A stretch of DNA of 64,000 nt from Spirosoma linguale DSM 74 (lineage in GTDB: Bacteria; Bacteroidota; Bacteroidia; Cytophagales; Spirosomataceae). The translations under genes were made by a program, and so were the position numbers. The stretch covers positions 4,621,001-4,685,000 of the forward strand of contig CP001769.1 of the NCBI GenBank assembly GCA_000024525.1, written 5' to 3'. The notes below the pieces were generated by a model. The model ran no database searches and was not told the DNA's origin. It worked only from the letters and a program-made list of their open reading frames with translations. The stretch's first letter is position 1. The number at the start of each line of letters is the position of its first letter. Of the stretch, positions 24,560-32,775 are shown in pieces.

Positions 24560-26449
24560 TCAATTCCCGCGTGAAAAGAACGTCGGGCTGAAGTATCCAG
24601 CAAGGATAAACACATATAGCTTTTTCAAATCAACCCGTTTATCAAAAGCCATCAACTCACGCATCAGGTTAGCAACCCTATTCCTTTTCAGATTGGCCGG
24701 GCGTTCTACTTCATGCTTATGCTTAAGAAATAAGCGCCCTATCTCCTGCTTGAAGAGCTCAATATCTGTTTTTTGAACAAAGGTTTCCAGAGCAGCGTGT
24801 GAATCGTCGGAAGAGTTACTTAAACTCATTAAATAATCAATTATCTGCCCCGAAACAAACGCAAACTCGTATTCATCCTCCAGCGGAATACGTTCAAAAC
24901 TATCCGCAATCCGCAGCGTTTTTTCCGTTAATGAATCAAGTTTATCTGGCATATACAATCCGTTAAAATTCTCATTATTGACATCAAAAAAATGATTGAC
25001 ACTAAAAAGAATATTGAGTTTTTCTTTTATTTGTTTATCTCTCCTGCATTTCAAATCATCCTGAAGTGTAGAGACAAGCATATGACAGAAAGCAGGCCCC
25101 TTTATAGCATCATGTTTTGATTTAAACACAAAATCATAAATAGATTTCCTATACGTTAACGCGCTAAGATACGTATAGGTAAGGTGATGCGAGTTAGACG
25201 TGGCAGAAACTATAAAATCTTCTGTTTTCAAATCACCGAGAATATTCTCCGACTGCATATTCTTATGACTGATCAAGGGCATAAAAACGACATCTAACAG
25301 TTGAAATACGTTATTCAGACGAGGGTATTTCTTCTGTTTCCTAGATATTGTTAATACGCCCATTATATTTTTAATGTCCAGCCAGTTTTGCTTATTATAT
25401 TCATCCCATATGTAGTAATCAAACTTACTGACGAAATCAAAATCCTTTATTTGACCCTGTTGGTAGTATAAAAGGTAATAATTGGAAAGGCCAGTATCAG
25501 AGCTCATATAAAGATCCGTTATAAGCTGCTCGTACGACTTACGCTGTGCCGGCGCCTTACGTGCTTCTTCTTTGAAAAGGCTCAGAACGGTTCTGCATAG
25601 CGCTGCGCCCGACGCTTCATCGGAAAACGTGAAGATGGGCAATGGCCTCGGCAAAATATTACGGTCTAGTATTTTCTGAGCTTCAAATATTGTTTCAGCA
25701 AATTCGTGCGTTACAGAACCATTAAACAGAAAGGTAGCCGTCTGGTGCTTTAAAAAAGGCTTCTCTTCATTGAATCCGTTTTTGAAATTGCTAACTCCAA
25801 TAGATTCTCCATGTACAGATGGCAGCTTACGGTTAAATAAGTACTCTTTCAGGTAGGCAGAATAAGCCTTTTTATAAACTGCCAATGGCAGATCCAAGTG
25901 CAGTATTATGTGAGCGTCTTCGCTAAGTTTGTCAAACCCATCAATGGTAGTAAGGAACTGCTCAAACGTAGTCCAGGAGTGTAAATAATCCTGAAGCCAA
26001 TCAGCATATTTATAAAACTCATAGTCAATCAATGTCTTGGCCTTTTTAAAATAACGTGGCACTCGCTCATTGATCTTTACTTTATCTTTTTCAATATATT
26101 TTGACCCGCCGGTTAATGACTTTTTTTTAGTAGCAAAGCAAAACGGCGAAACTGTTAATATCCCCTTTTGCGGCAGGTCAAAGCACTTTTGATAGAATGG
26201 TTTTTTTTCAAAATCGAGCGTCCAGCTTACTTCCTGAATTTCTGCACACCGAATCAAAAAATCAGAAAGATTACCGGCTTGTTTTCGGCGGTTGTATACT
26301 TCATAGTCAACGCCGGATAAGCGCGCACCGGATGCACCATCAGCGAAGTCAACCTTTACCAGTATATTTAGTCCTTCTTTAGGTTGTATACCAATTCGTT
26401 TAAACTCTGGATCAAGCACCTGAGCAAAACTGGAAAGTTCTTTAAGCAT
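24560..26449 (-). CDS. cas8b: CRISPR-associated Cas8b-like large subunit (Csh1/TM1802 family)
   Basis: The 629-aa protein starts MLKELSSFAQVL, as many Csh1 proteins do, and has PQKGILTVSPFCFATKKKSLTGG in the region that resembles the N-terminal phrase of TM1802-family large subunits. The rest is poorly conserved, as usual for Cas8. Six Cys residues are visible but no CxxC pair, so the zinc finger found in many Csh1 proteins appears to be absent. The identification rests mostly on size and position before Cas7 and Cas5. Cas8b normally recognises the PAM and recruits Cas3; no Cas3 is encoded in this window. The gene is visibly richer in A and T than its surroundings. Confidence 0.75.
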   Translation of the reverse strand: MLKELSSFAQVLDPEFKRIGIQPKEGLNILVKVDFADGASGARLSGVDYEVYNRRKQAGNLSDFLIRCAEIQEVSWTLDFEKKPFYQKCFDLPQKGILTVSPFCFATKKKSLTGGSKYIEKDKVKINERVPRYFKKAKTLIDYEFYKYADWLQDYLHSWTTFEQFLTTIDGFDKLSEDAHIILHLDLPLAVYKKAYSAYLKEYLFNRKLPSVHGESIGVSNFKNGFNEEKPFLKHQTATFLFNGSVTHEFAETIFEAQKILDRNILPRPLPIFTFSDEASGAALCRTVLSLFKEEARKAPAQRKSYEQLITDLYMSSDTGLSNYYLLYYQQGQIKDFDFVSKFDYYIWDEYNKQNWLDIKNIMGVLTISRKQKKYPRLNNVFQLLDVVFMPLISHKNMQSENILGDLKTEDFIVSATSNSHHLTYTYLSALTYRKSIYDFVFKSKHDAIKGPAFCHMLVSTLQDDLKCRRDKQIKEKLNILFSVNHFFDVNNENFNGLYMPDKLDSLTEKTLRIADSFERIPLEDEYEFAFVSGQIIDYLMSLSNSSDDSHAALETFVQKTDIELFKQEIGRLFLKHKHEVERPANLKRNRVANLMRELMAFDKRVDLKKLYVFILAGYFSPTFFSRGN

Positions 26450-27312
26450 AATTAATTACATATTCAGCCAGCATAAAGAATGGCTACTCAACAGTACACG
26501 CCAGCCTTAGTAGAACTAACACGACGGTCGGCTATTGATCACATTCTTTTCTTAACCCTGACACATCTTAGTATCGTAGCCAATAAACAGGCATTTTTCC
26601 GGTAATTAATGATTGGCAAAAAATACCAAATTTTAAATTCGCTTTGTTATATATACCAGTAACCAAAACCATAAATAACGACAGCTACCCGTCCAAAAAA
26701 TAGGTATTCCCTCTACTTTTCACAGCTCAATAAACTGTTACGTCTAGCAATTCTTTTAACATTTATAAAAGAATTTTGTGTAATAAAACTTTATTTATCC
26801 TTAAATAAGATATAGTTCATTACCTAAAAACTAATTCATGTTCAATATTAAACCCTGATGCATTTCACAACAATTATTCGTTGACTTATTTATTGTATAG
26901 TTTCTTTTTTCAACTAAAGATAAACTTATAATATTTCGTAACTTTTATCTGTTTATCAAGATACGTTGTCATTACTACTTCACTTGTAACCAGATATATC
27001 AATTTTATTGTAAGTAATGTTAATACCACTTACCGAGAGGTATACTCTAGTATGTACATATACTTATAATAGCTGATTATTCTCTTTACTAGTTACAGGG
27101 TAGTTCCCTAAAGAGGTGTTCTTAAAGTAGATAACGAATTAACAAACTGTTACTAATCCTAAGCCAATCCACCTTTTATTATGTTAACCATTAATTCATT
27201 TGCAACTACCCCTAACGGAAGTGAAGTTGTAAGACAGCTTTACAGGGTATTCGCAACGAATATCGGGCTTGAATTATATTTATGAACCACTTACTGTATA
27301 ACCTCAACGCTT
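26450..27312. other. AT-rich stretch without convincing genes
   Basis: About 860 bp of very AT-rich DNA upstream of cas8b. No coding frame longer than a few dozen codons is convincing on either strand, and no CRISPR repeat, tRNA or insertion sequence end was recognised. The cas8b promoter should lie in the low-coordinate part. The composition suggests acquired or decaying DNA. Confidence 0.6.
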
Positions 27313-27579
27313 ATGACTATTTCTCGTGCTTGTTTCGATCGCCAACCCTTATTCATTCGGGAAGGAGCTTTACGCCTTTGGGGAGTACCGCTAGCTCATC
27401 GAGTTGACGTTTGTCGGGATCGCCAGCTATACAGTTTTAATGATTTCTTCGCGGAACTCTGCTACGACAAGAATGATGGTAGCCTAACATGCGTCTGTAC
27501 GTTTACCAGACCTCAGCGCCTGGAGCCCTATTTGGAACAAGTTAATTTGGACAAGTTAGCCGACTTCAAGCCCTTGTAA
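27313..27579 (+). CDS. Small protein of unknown function
   Basis: An 88-aa frame (MTISRACFDRQPLFIREGAL...) with mixed, soluble composition and four Cys residues. No signal peptide, membrane segment or family motif is seen. Its GC content is higher than the AT-rich DNA just upstream, which favours a real gene. It points toward the inverted-repeat element at 27601-27741, which may end its transcript. Function not recognised. Confidence 0.45.
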   Translation: MTISRACFDRQPLFIREGALRLWGVPLAHRVDVCRDRQLYSFNDFFAELCYDKNDGSLTCVCTFTRPQRLEPYLEQVNLDKLADFKPL

Positions 27580-27600
27580 CTACTGGCTAATTAATTGCAA

Positions 27601-27741
27601 CATGAGTATCCCGAATTTTCGTACCCCTAAAGTTGGCCTTTTTGGTAGCCTTATAGAAGTTTACTGGCTGGCGGATCACCCACCCGGCTCATGCGGAGCC
27701 GTAAAGCGAGTCTGGTCTTCTAAAATTCGGGATGACTCATG
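27601..27741. repeat. 141-bp element with 19-20 bp terminal inverted repeats
   Basis: CATGAGTATCCCGAATTTT (27601-27619) pairs with AAAATTCGGGATGACTCATG (27722-27741), with a single unpaired G. A smaller hairpin CGGCTC/GAGCCG lies inside at about 27692-27708. The element fills the gap between the 88-aa gene and the stop codon of the hydrolase gene on the other strand. It has no coding capacity. It may be a miniature inverted-repeat transposable element or a structured RNA/terminator; no clear target-site duplication was found. Confidence 0.7.
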
Positions 27742-28647
27742 CTAATGGGTTAAAAGCGCTTTCAATGCTGGCGGAACCGAAGGGCAGGTCTGAACACCAT
27801 GCCCTAAAGTTGGCAAAACAGTTATGCTTACCAAAGAAGGCAAGTATTGAATAGAACGCTCCAGTGTAGCCTGGTAGGAATACAACTTGTCCTGAGCGCC
27901 CAGCAGCATATAGAGCGGAGTCTTAATTGCCAGTAGCTCTTCTTTAGGCAAGGCCAGATGCCACCAGGAAGTAAGTTGAAAATTAGAGAAAGCGTTTATC
28001 TGAAAATCGATCAACAACTTTTCCTGAGCAGATGGTATGTCGGTATACGTCGGGCTAAAAACGACCTCCCGTAAAAAAGACTGCACAGATTCATGTGATG
28101 GCGCGTGATAAGCCAGCCAATAGTACCTCAGCAGATGGAAAGAAAGCGTAAGTGACTGGATACCTGCCGGATTTATTAGGATGGCTCTCTTTATTAGCTG
28201 GGGAGCCATCCGGCATACTTTCAGGCTAATCAGTGCTCCTAGTGAATGAGCAATTAAGGTAACGCGTGCAACACCGAGTTGCTCCAGTACCTGCTGAGCC
28301 CAAATCCCGTATTCATCTGTATTGATGCTCGGGCTTAAACCGTCACTAAAACCCGGCTGCCCATTAATTTCGATGAGACAAAGTCGATAGTTTTTACTTA
28401 AACCGGCCAGACTCCGATTGATAGCCCAGGTTAAGGCACTAGAATTAAATCCAGGGAAGAATACCAGGGTTTCGTACACCCGTCTTTTTGGCGTATGAAC
28501 CCATACCACGGTTTTTCCCCAGGTCGTCAGTACTGTAACTGACTCAAATATGAGCCCGTTTGAGTCCTGAACATGACGCGCCCACATGTCATTAAACTCG
28601 GTAGCTTGCTGAGGATTTTTATAGCGCGAGTAATTAGCTGAACTCAT
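27742..28647 (-). CDS. Alpha/beta hydrolase
   Basis: The 301-aa protein has a complete alpha/beta hydrolase triad: nucleophile Ser in LIAHSLGALISL, Asp in LLGAQDKLYSY and His in LPTLGHGVQ. FFPGFNSSALTW is the oxyanion region. There is no signal peptide, so it should be cytoplasmic. Substrate cannot be predicted; thioesterase, esterase and haloperoxidase-like members look alike. The gene is separated by about 220 bp from the DUF151 gene and is probably not part of the hydrogenase operon. Confidence 0.85.
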   Translation of the reverse strand: MSSANYSRYKNPQQATEFNDMWARHVQDSNGLIFESVTVLTTWGKTVVWVHTPKRRVYETLVFFPGFNSSALTWAINRSLAGLSKNYRLCLIEINGQPGFSDGLSPSINTDEYGIWAQQVLEQLGVARVTLIAHSLGALISLKVCRMAPQLIKRAILINPAGIQSLTLSFHLLRYYWLAYHAPSHESVQSFLREVVFSPTYTDIPSAQEKLLIDFQINAFSNFQLTSWWHLALPKEELLAIKTPLYMLLGAQDKLYSYQATLERSIQYLPSLVSITVLPTLGHGVQTCPSVPPALKALLTH

Positions 28648-28870
28648 AAATAAGTGGCAAAGTGGGTAGCTGAATTTGATTACCCATGCCGATGTATACT
28701 ACTGTTTATCGACCGAAAAGGCCTAATAATATCCTATTAATTACTAAACATCCTTAGCTACATAATTAGTATATTCTCTCAGCACGATCGATAAACACAA
28801 AAGCTTACACTAGCTACCCACATAGCAGCTAACCGACGAACATCAACAGTGTGTAGAATTGTGTCCTGTA

Positions 28871-29422
28871 TTACTTTAAGCCCTTGCGCCGGTCGATGGC
28901 GTCCCGGACGCGTGCGGCACTTTCGTAATCTTCTTTTTTTATGATTTTTGCCAATAGTTCCTCCAACTCAGCTAGTGTGTACTCGGCATAAGATCCTTTT
29001 TTATCGCGGGTTTTATCATCGACGAAATAGCCCGACATGTCTATAACGTCAGTCGTAGCACGCAGTGGACAATTGAAGCGAACGGCCAGGGCAATGGCGT
29101 CGGAAGGACGGGCATCCAGGGCGAGACGTTCTCCCGAAGTAGTCAGGAGACTAATGGTAGCATAAAAAATCTCATCCTTAACATGGGTAATAATGGCCTC
29201 TTTCATGATAACTCCCGTTTGCGTCAACGCCTGATAAAACAGATCGTGCGTAAAAGGCCGTAAGGGCTGCATTTTTTCCATGGCGACGGCAATAGCCTGG
29301 GCTTCGGAGGCCCCGATAATCAGCGGGATCCGTCGTTTTCCAACAACATCCTCCAGAATCAATGCATAATTTCCCGGCTTCGAGATGCTTTCCGAGAGGG
29401 CAATAATCGACAAATCAATCAT
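28871..29422 (-). CDS. DUF151 bifunctional nuclease-like protein with UVR motif
   Basis: The start at 29422 (MIDLSIIALSES) is preferred; the longer frame from 29476 adds residues that belong to the overlapping upstream gene. The first about 130 residues are the DUF151 fold: GKRRIPLIIGASEAQAIAVAME, RPFTHDLF and LDARPSDAIALAVRFNCPL. The C-terminus has a UvrB/UvrC-like helix pair (LEELLAKIIKKEDYESAARVRDAIDRRK). Members are known as bifunctional nucleases and are common in Bacteroidota. It overlaps the 77-aa gene by 8 bp and closes the hydrogenase-linked unit; a functional tie is not known. Confidence 0.87.
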   Translation of the reverse strand: MIDLSIIALSESISKPGNYALILEDVVGKRRIPLIIGASEAQAIAVAMEKMQPLRPFTHDLFYQALTQTGVIMKEAIITHVKDEIFYATISLLTTSGERLALDARPSDAIALAVRFNCPLRATTDVIDMSGYFVDDKTRDKKGSYAEYTLAELEELLAKIIKKEDYESAARVRDAIDRRKGLK

Positions 29423-29648
29423 CCTGTTCAGGTGCTCCGTTCCGTTGAATAAACTGGCAAAGCTCACCCATATCATCGAAAGGTGAAATCACAAAGCCAT
29501 CCACACTTAGTCGGTATAAATCCCGCTTTTCAACTTCGATCTGGTACCCATTGGTCAGGGTAATATGCTTACCCGTATGGTGCTGCACCGGAATCTTCAT
29601 TTCGGCCAGTGCGTAAAGCACGAAATCCGTTTCGTCGTAACTCTCCAT
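29415..29648 (-). CDS. Small conserved-looking protein of unknown function
   Basis: A 77-aa acidic protein (MESYDETDFVLYALAEMKIPV...) without signal or membrane segment. Its stop overlaps the start of the DUF151 gene by 8 bp, which argues that it is translated. It lies about 140 bp downstream of the nickel transporter gene, separated by an imperfect inverted repeat. No family recognised. Confidence 0.65.
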   Translation of the reverse strand: MESYDETDFVLYALAEMKIPVQHHTGKHITLTNGYQIEVEKRDLYRLSVDGFVISPFDDMGELCQFIQRNGAPEQDD

Positions 29649-29657
29649 TGGGGAAGG

Positions 29658-29776
29658 GTTAGTGTTTATTAGTGATTCGTTATTGAGTAATTGATTACTG
29701 GTTATTAGACTGTTAGCAAATTATCGCTAGCCAGCAGCCGAATAACTATTAACCTAATAACTAATCACTACTAACC
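29658..29776. repeat. Imperfect inverted repeat in the hydrogenase-linked unit
   Basis: The AT-rich left part (about 29658-29700) is partly complementary to the right part (about 29743-29776), for example GGTTAG with CTAACC and TAGTGATT with AATCACTA. It uses the same short words (GGTTATT, TTAGTGATT) as the perfect repeat at 32620-32770. Confidence 0.5.
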
Positions 29777-29785
29777 AACAACCAA

Positions 29786-30412
29786 TTACATTGCGTTTTC
29801 ATAAATAACCGTGGCACCAAGGCCAATACAAATCACCGACGATACTACAACCAGCGTAGTGCGAACCAATGGGTTGGTTGCCATGCGAACAGAAAACGGT
29901 ACGCTGAATGCGCTAGCTGCTACCATCATACCCGCGATGGAGCCAATACCAAACAGCCCGAGGTAGATCATGCCTGCGCCTGTGCTCTTTATTTGCGTCA
30001 GCACAGAGAGGATCAACGCGCCACTACCCGCCAGCCCATGTATCAGGCCAACTCCGTAAGCTAATCGGTGCGCGTGTCCTTCGTGGACACGGCTATGTGC
30101 ATCCGCTACTTCCCGGAATACCGTCAATTTGTAGAGCCGCAGGCCACCCAGTGTAACGAGCATCACGCCAACCCCCGCTTCGAGATAGCGAAAGTCACCC
30201 GCACGAAGGGCAAACTTTCCCAGCATAAAAATACTGCCGATCAGCAGAATGGTGGACGTATGGCCCAATCCCCAGAAGACGCCGTCTTTTAAGGCCAGCC
30301 AGATATTGTTTCGCCGGGTGACAATGGTACTGACAGCCACTAAATGATCGGCTTCAAACGCGTGGGCAAAACCAACGCTTAGGGCCAGAAAAAGGGGAAA
30401 TACCGTTTGCAT
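29786..30412 (-). CDS. Nickel/cobalt-type transporter (NiCoT/UreH-like)
   Basis: The start at 30412 (MQTVFPLFLALSVGF) is chosen; the longer frame from 30598 would overlap the NHL gene by almost 180 bp. The first helix contains HAFEADH, the HX4DH signature that binds nickel in NiCoT permeases. Further helices include GLGHTSTILLIGSIFML and GLIHGLAGSGALILSVLTQI. Six helices in about 209 residues fit a small permease. Placed directly after the hydrogenase maturation genes, it most likely supplies Ni for the [NiFe] centre. Similar proteins have been annotated as HupE/UreJ or UreH. Confidence 0.82.
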   Translation of the reverse strand: MQTVFPLFLALSVGFAHAFEADHLVAVSTIVTRRNNIWLALKDGVFWGLGHTSTILLIGSIFMLGKFALRAGDFRYLEAGVGVMLVTLGGLRLYKLTVFREVADAHSRVHEGHAHRLAYGVGLIHGLAGSGALILSVLTQIKSTGAGMIYLGLFGIGSIAGMMVAASAFSVPFSVRMATNPLVRTTLVVVSSVICIGLGATVIYENAM

Positions 30413-30419
30413 GTCGGGT

Positions 30420-31559
30420 TTACATAAGGTCAATTGAGGGGACCGGCAGCTTGCCAATAATAATCCGATGGTTACCGGTATCGGCAATGACGAGCTGGTT
30501 GCTATCGGTGCTAATCGAAAATGGCCAGTACAACTGCTTATCCGTACCGAAACGTGTGTTGGCATTCTCACTGCCCGTTGCGAAACTGGCATGACCAATC
30601 AGATTATCCGCCGGTTGGTTGTGTTGCGTTGGTACCGCATCGAACCACAGAATCCGGCTGTTGCCCGTGTCGGCGATGAGTAAGCCGTCGCCATAAAAAT
30701 GCACGTCGTAGGTCCAGCTTAGTGTTTGCTGAGCTGGAAATAGACCGTACTGATTTTGCCCGTTACTCTCAAAATCAGCCTGACCGATCAGAACATCGGC
30801 TGGTTGCTGAGGGGCTGTTCGCCAGTCTTGCCAGAGCAGCGTACGGTAATATTGTGTATCAGCCACGGCCATCTGCCCTTTTGGACCAATTTTAACAGAA
30901 TACGGCCAGATCGGATTAGCCGAATCGTAATCCCGCTCCGTAAAACCCGATTGACCAACTACGGCCGTAGCCGCAGCAAACGACTCGGTCGGGATCTGGT
31001 CGTAAAACAGCACCCGCCGATTGCCCGTATCGGCAATCCAGAGCCGCTGCCCGTCGGAGGTTACGCCATACGGCCAGTTTAACGTTCGTTCGGTTGGAGA
31101 GGCTCCAATGCCTTTGGTATTGGGCTGATTGTGGCTAAAATCTACCTGCCCCAGCACCACATCAGCCACTTGGCCGTGCTGCGTGGGAAATTGATTCCAG
31201 ATCAGAACGCGGTGGTTCCAGGCATCGGCCACGATGAGCCGTTCGCCATCCGACCACAGTCCCGATGGGTACTGCAACGTATCGGCATCAACGCTGCCCC
31301 CCGCATTTCGGCCGGTTTCGACCGCGTCTACCTGCCCCAGCACCACATCCGGTTCAGCGTATTCCATAGTGGGCATCCGGTTCCAGATAAAAACACGATT
31401 CTGCCCCGTATCGGACACAATCAGTCGCCCATTTATTGTCCAGACACCACGCGGAGCCAGAAACGGATGACCCGAACTTCCCCGAAAAACGGTATTTAAT
31501 TCCACCAATGGGGAACGTGTGGGTAAGGATTGGGTAAGATTGGGTGTTGTCAGTAGCAT
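30420..31559 (-). CDS. NHL-repeat protein linked to the hydrogenase operon
   Basis: The start at 31559 (MLLTTPNLTQSL) lies 4 bp after the hypE stop; the upstream start would overlap hypE. The roughly 380-aa protein consists of about six NHL-type beta-propeller units with repeated phrases: LIVSDTGQNRVFIWN, LIVADAWNHRVLIWN, LWIADTGNRRVLFYD, LLIADTGNSRILWFD, LVIADTGNHRIIIG, each followed by a segment such as PADVLIGQADF. No signal peptide is seen. Such propellers usually bind proteins. Placement inside the hyp run suggests a role in assembly or in contact of the hydrogenase with partners; this is inference. Confidence 0.82.
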   Translation of the reverse strand: MLLTTPNLTQSLPTRSPLVELNTVFRGSSGHPFLAPRGVWTINGRLIVSDTGQNRVFIWNRMPTMEYAEPDVVLGQVDAVETGRNAGGSVDADTLQYPSGLWSDGERLIVADAWNHRVLIWNQFPTQHGQVADVVLGQVDFSHNQPNTKGIGASPTERTLNWPYGVTSDGQRLWIADTGNRRVLFYDQIPTESFAAATAVVGQSGFTERDYDSANPIWPYSVKIGPKGQMAVADTQYYRTLLWQDWRTAPQQPADVLIGQADFESNGQNQYGLFPAQQTLSWTYDVHFYGDGLLIADTGNSRILWFDAVPTQHNQPADNLIGHASFATGSENANTRFGTDKQLYWPFSISTDSNQLVIADTGNHRIIIGKLPVPSIDLM

Positions 31560-31563
31560 ATAC

Positions 31564-32616
31564 TTAACAAATTCTCGGTAATTGCTCACCGACGAGCATA
31601 TTGACCACCCGACGACCACCGATTCGGCTTGTCAGCACGACCTGACCCGGATGTTCCGCTACGACTTCACCGATTATTGCAGCCGATTGCCCATATTCCA
31701 GTGTTCGTAGTTTCTGGACAAAGGCGTCCGCTACTTCGGGGGCTACAATCGCCAGAAAAACGCCTTCGTTGGCAACATAAAGTGGGTCCAGGCCCAGCAA
31801 TTCGCAGGCTCCGGCTACTTCGTCGAGTACCGGAATGGCGGCTTGCTTCAGGTCGATTCCCAGGCGGGTTGCACCCACGTTTCGGTCGCGGGCAATTTCG
31901 TTCAGGACGGTAGCCACGCCACCACGCGTCGGGTCACGCAGGAGATGAACAGCGGGGCCAAACTCATCCAGCAGGGCCAGAACGGCATGATTCAGCGGGG
32001 CGGTATCGCTGGTCAGGGTGGTTTCGAACTCCAGTCCTTCCCGCACCGACATGATCGCCATACCATGCGTAGCAATGTTGCCACTGACAACTATTTTATC
32101 CCCCACCCGAACGTTTTTTACGCTGATGTCGGCCTTAGGATGCAGTTCGCCGATGCCGGAGGTGTTGATAAAAATCTTGTCGCCTTTTCCCCGTTCGACA
32201 ACTTTGGTATCGCCCGTCACGATTTGCACACCGGCCCGTTCAGATGCCCCCTTTATGCTGACCAGAATATCCCAGAACTCGGCCATAGTCAGGCCTTCTT
32301 CCAGAATAAATCCCAGTGATAAGTATTTGGGGACAGCCCCGCACATCGCCAGATCGTTGACGGTACCGTTAACGGCCAGTTCGCCAATGTTGCCGCCGGG
32401 AAAAAATACGGGTGAGATAACATAGCTATCGGTCGTGAAAGCCACGCGCCCCGTCAGGTTTAGTAAAGCTCCGTCGTGGTGTGTATCGAGCAATGGGTTG
32501 CTGAGCAGATCGAAAACACCCGCTTCGAGCAATTTATTGGTCAGAATGCCCCCGCTGCCGTGCCCGAGCGTAATGATGTCGAAGTCCAGTTTCGGCATTG
32601 GACAGTGAAGTTGCAT
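31564..32616 (-). CDS. hypE: Hydrogenase maturation protein HypE
   Basis: HypE turns the carbamoyl group on its C-terminal Cys into a thiocyanate, the source of the CN ligands of the [NiFe] centre. The protein shows ITLGHGSGGILTNKLL, DTHHDGALL, FTTDSYVISPVFFPGGNIGELAVNGTVNDLAMCGAVP, DPTRGGVATVLNEIA and the required C-terminal end PRIC. The length (350 aa) is normal. An internal ATG at 32598 (MPKLDFDII) is an alternative start. It is preceded by a 150-bp palindromic gap after hypD. Confidence 0.94.
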   Translation of the reverse strand: MQLHCPMPKLDFDIITLGHGSGGILTNKLLEAGVFDLLSNPLLDTHHDGALLNLTGRVAFTTDSYVISPVFFPGGNIGELAVNGTVNDLAMCGAVPKYLSLGFILEEGLTMAEFWDILVSIKGASERAGVQIVTGDTKVVERGKGDKIFINTSGIGELHPKADISVKNVRVGDKIVVSGNIATHGMAIMSVREGLEFETTLTSDTAPLNHAVLALLDEFGPAVHLLRDPTRGGVATVLNEIARDRNVGATRLGIDLKQAAIPVLDEVAGACELLGLDPLYVANEGVFLAIVAPEVADAFVQKLRTLEYGQSAAIIGEVVAEHPGQVVLTSRIGGRRVVNMLVGEQLPRIC

Positions 32617-32619
32617 GTT

Positions 32620-32770
32620 GGTTAATGGTTAGTATGTTATTGGTTATTCATTACTGATCAATGGTATTGCGTTAGTAGTGATTGGTCAATGGTTAATGGT
32701 GATTGGGTGCTCAATAACGAATAACTCAATAACCATTAACGAATAACCAATAACATACTAACCATTAACC
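32620..32770. repeat. Perfect 30-bp inverted repeat between hypD and hypE
   Basis: The left arm (32620-32649, starting GGTTAATGGTTAGTATG) is the exact reverse complement of the right arm (32741-32770). The arms are 91 bp apart, and the inside carries more of the same words (GGTTAATGG, CCATTAAC). As RNA it would form a very long hairpin within the hyp transcript. Confidence 0.88.
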
Positions 32771-32775
32771 CATCA

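Noticed and set aside
22601..26449. Tn7-like CRISPR-associated transposon
   Set aside because: A type I-B Cascade could belong to such an element, but no tnsA, tnsB, tnsC, tniQ or cas6 gene and no transposon ends were seen.
27601..27741. Retron-like or tRNA-like RNA in the inverted-repeat element
   Set aside because: The ends pair as in a retron RNA, but no reverse transcriptase gene is near. No tRNA cloverleaf or T-arm sequence could be found.
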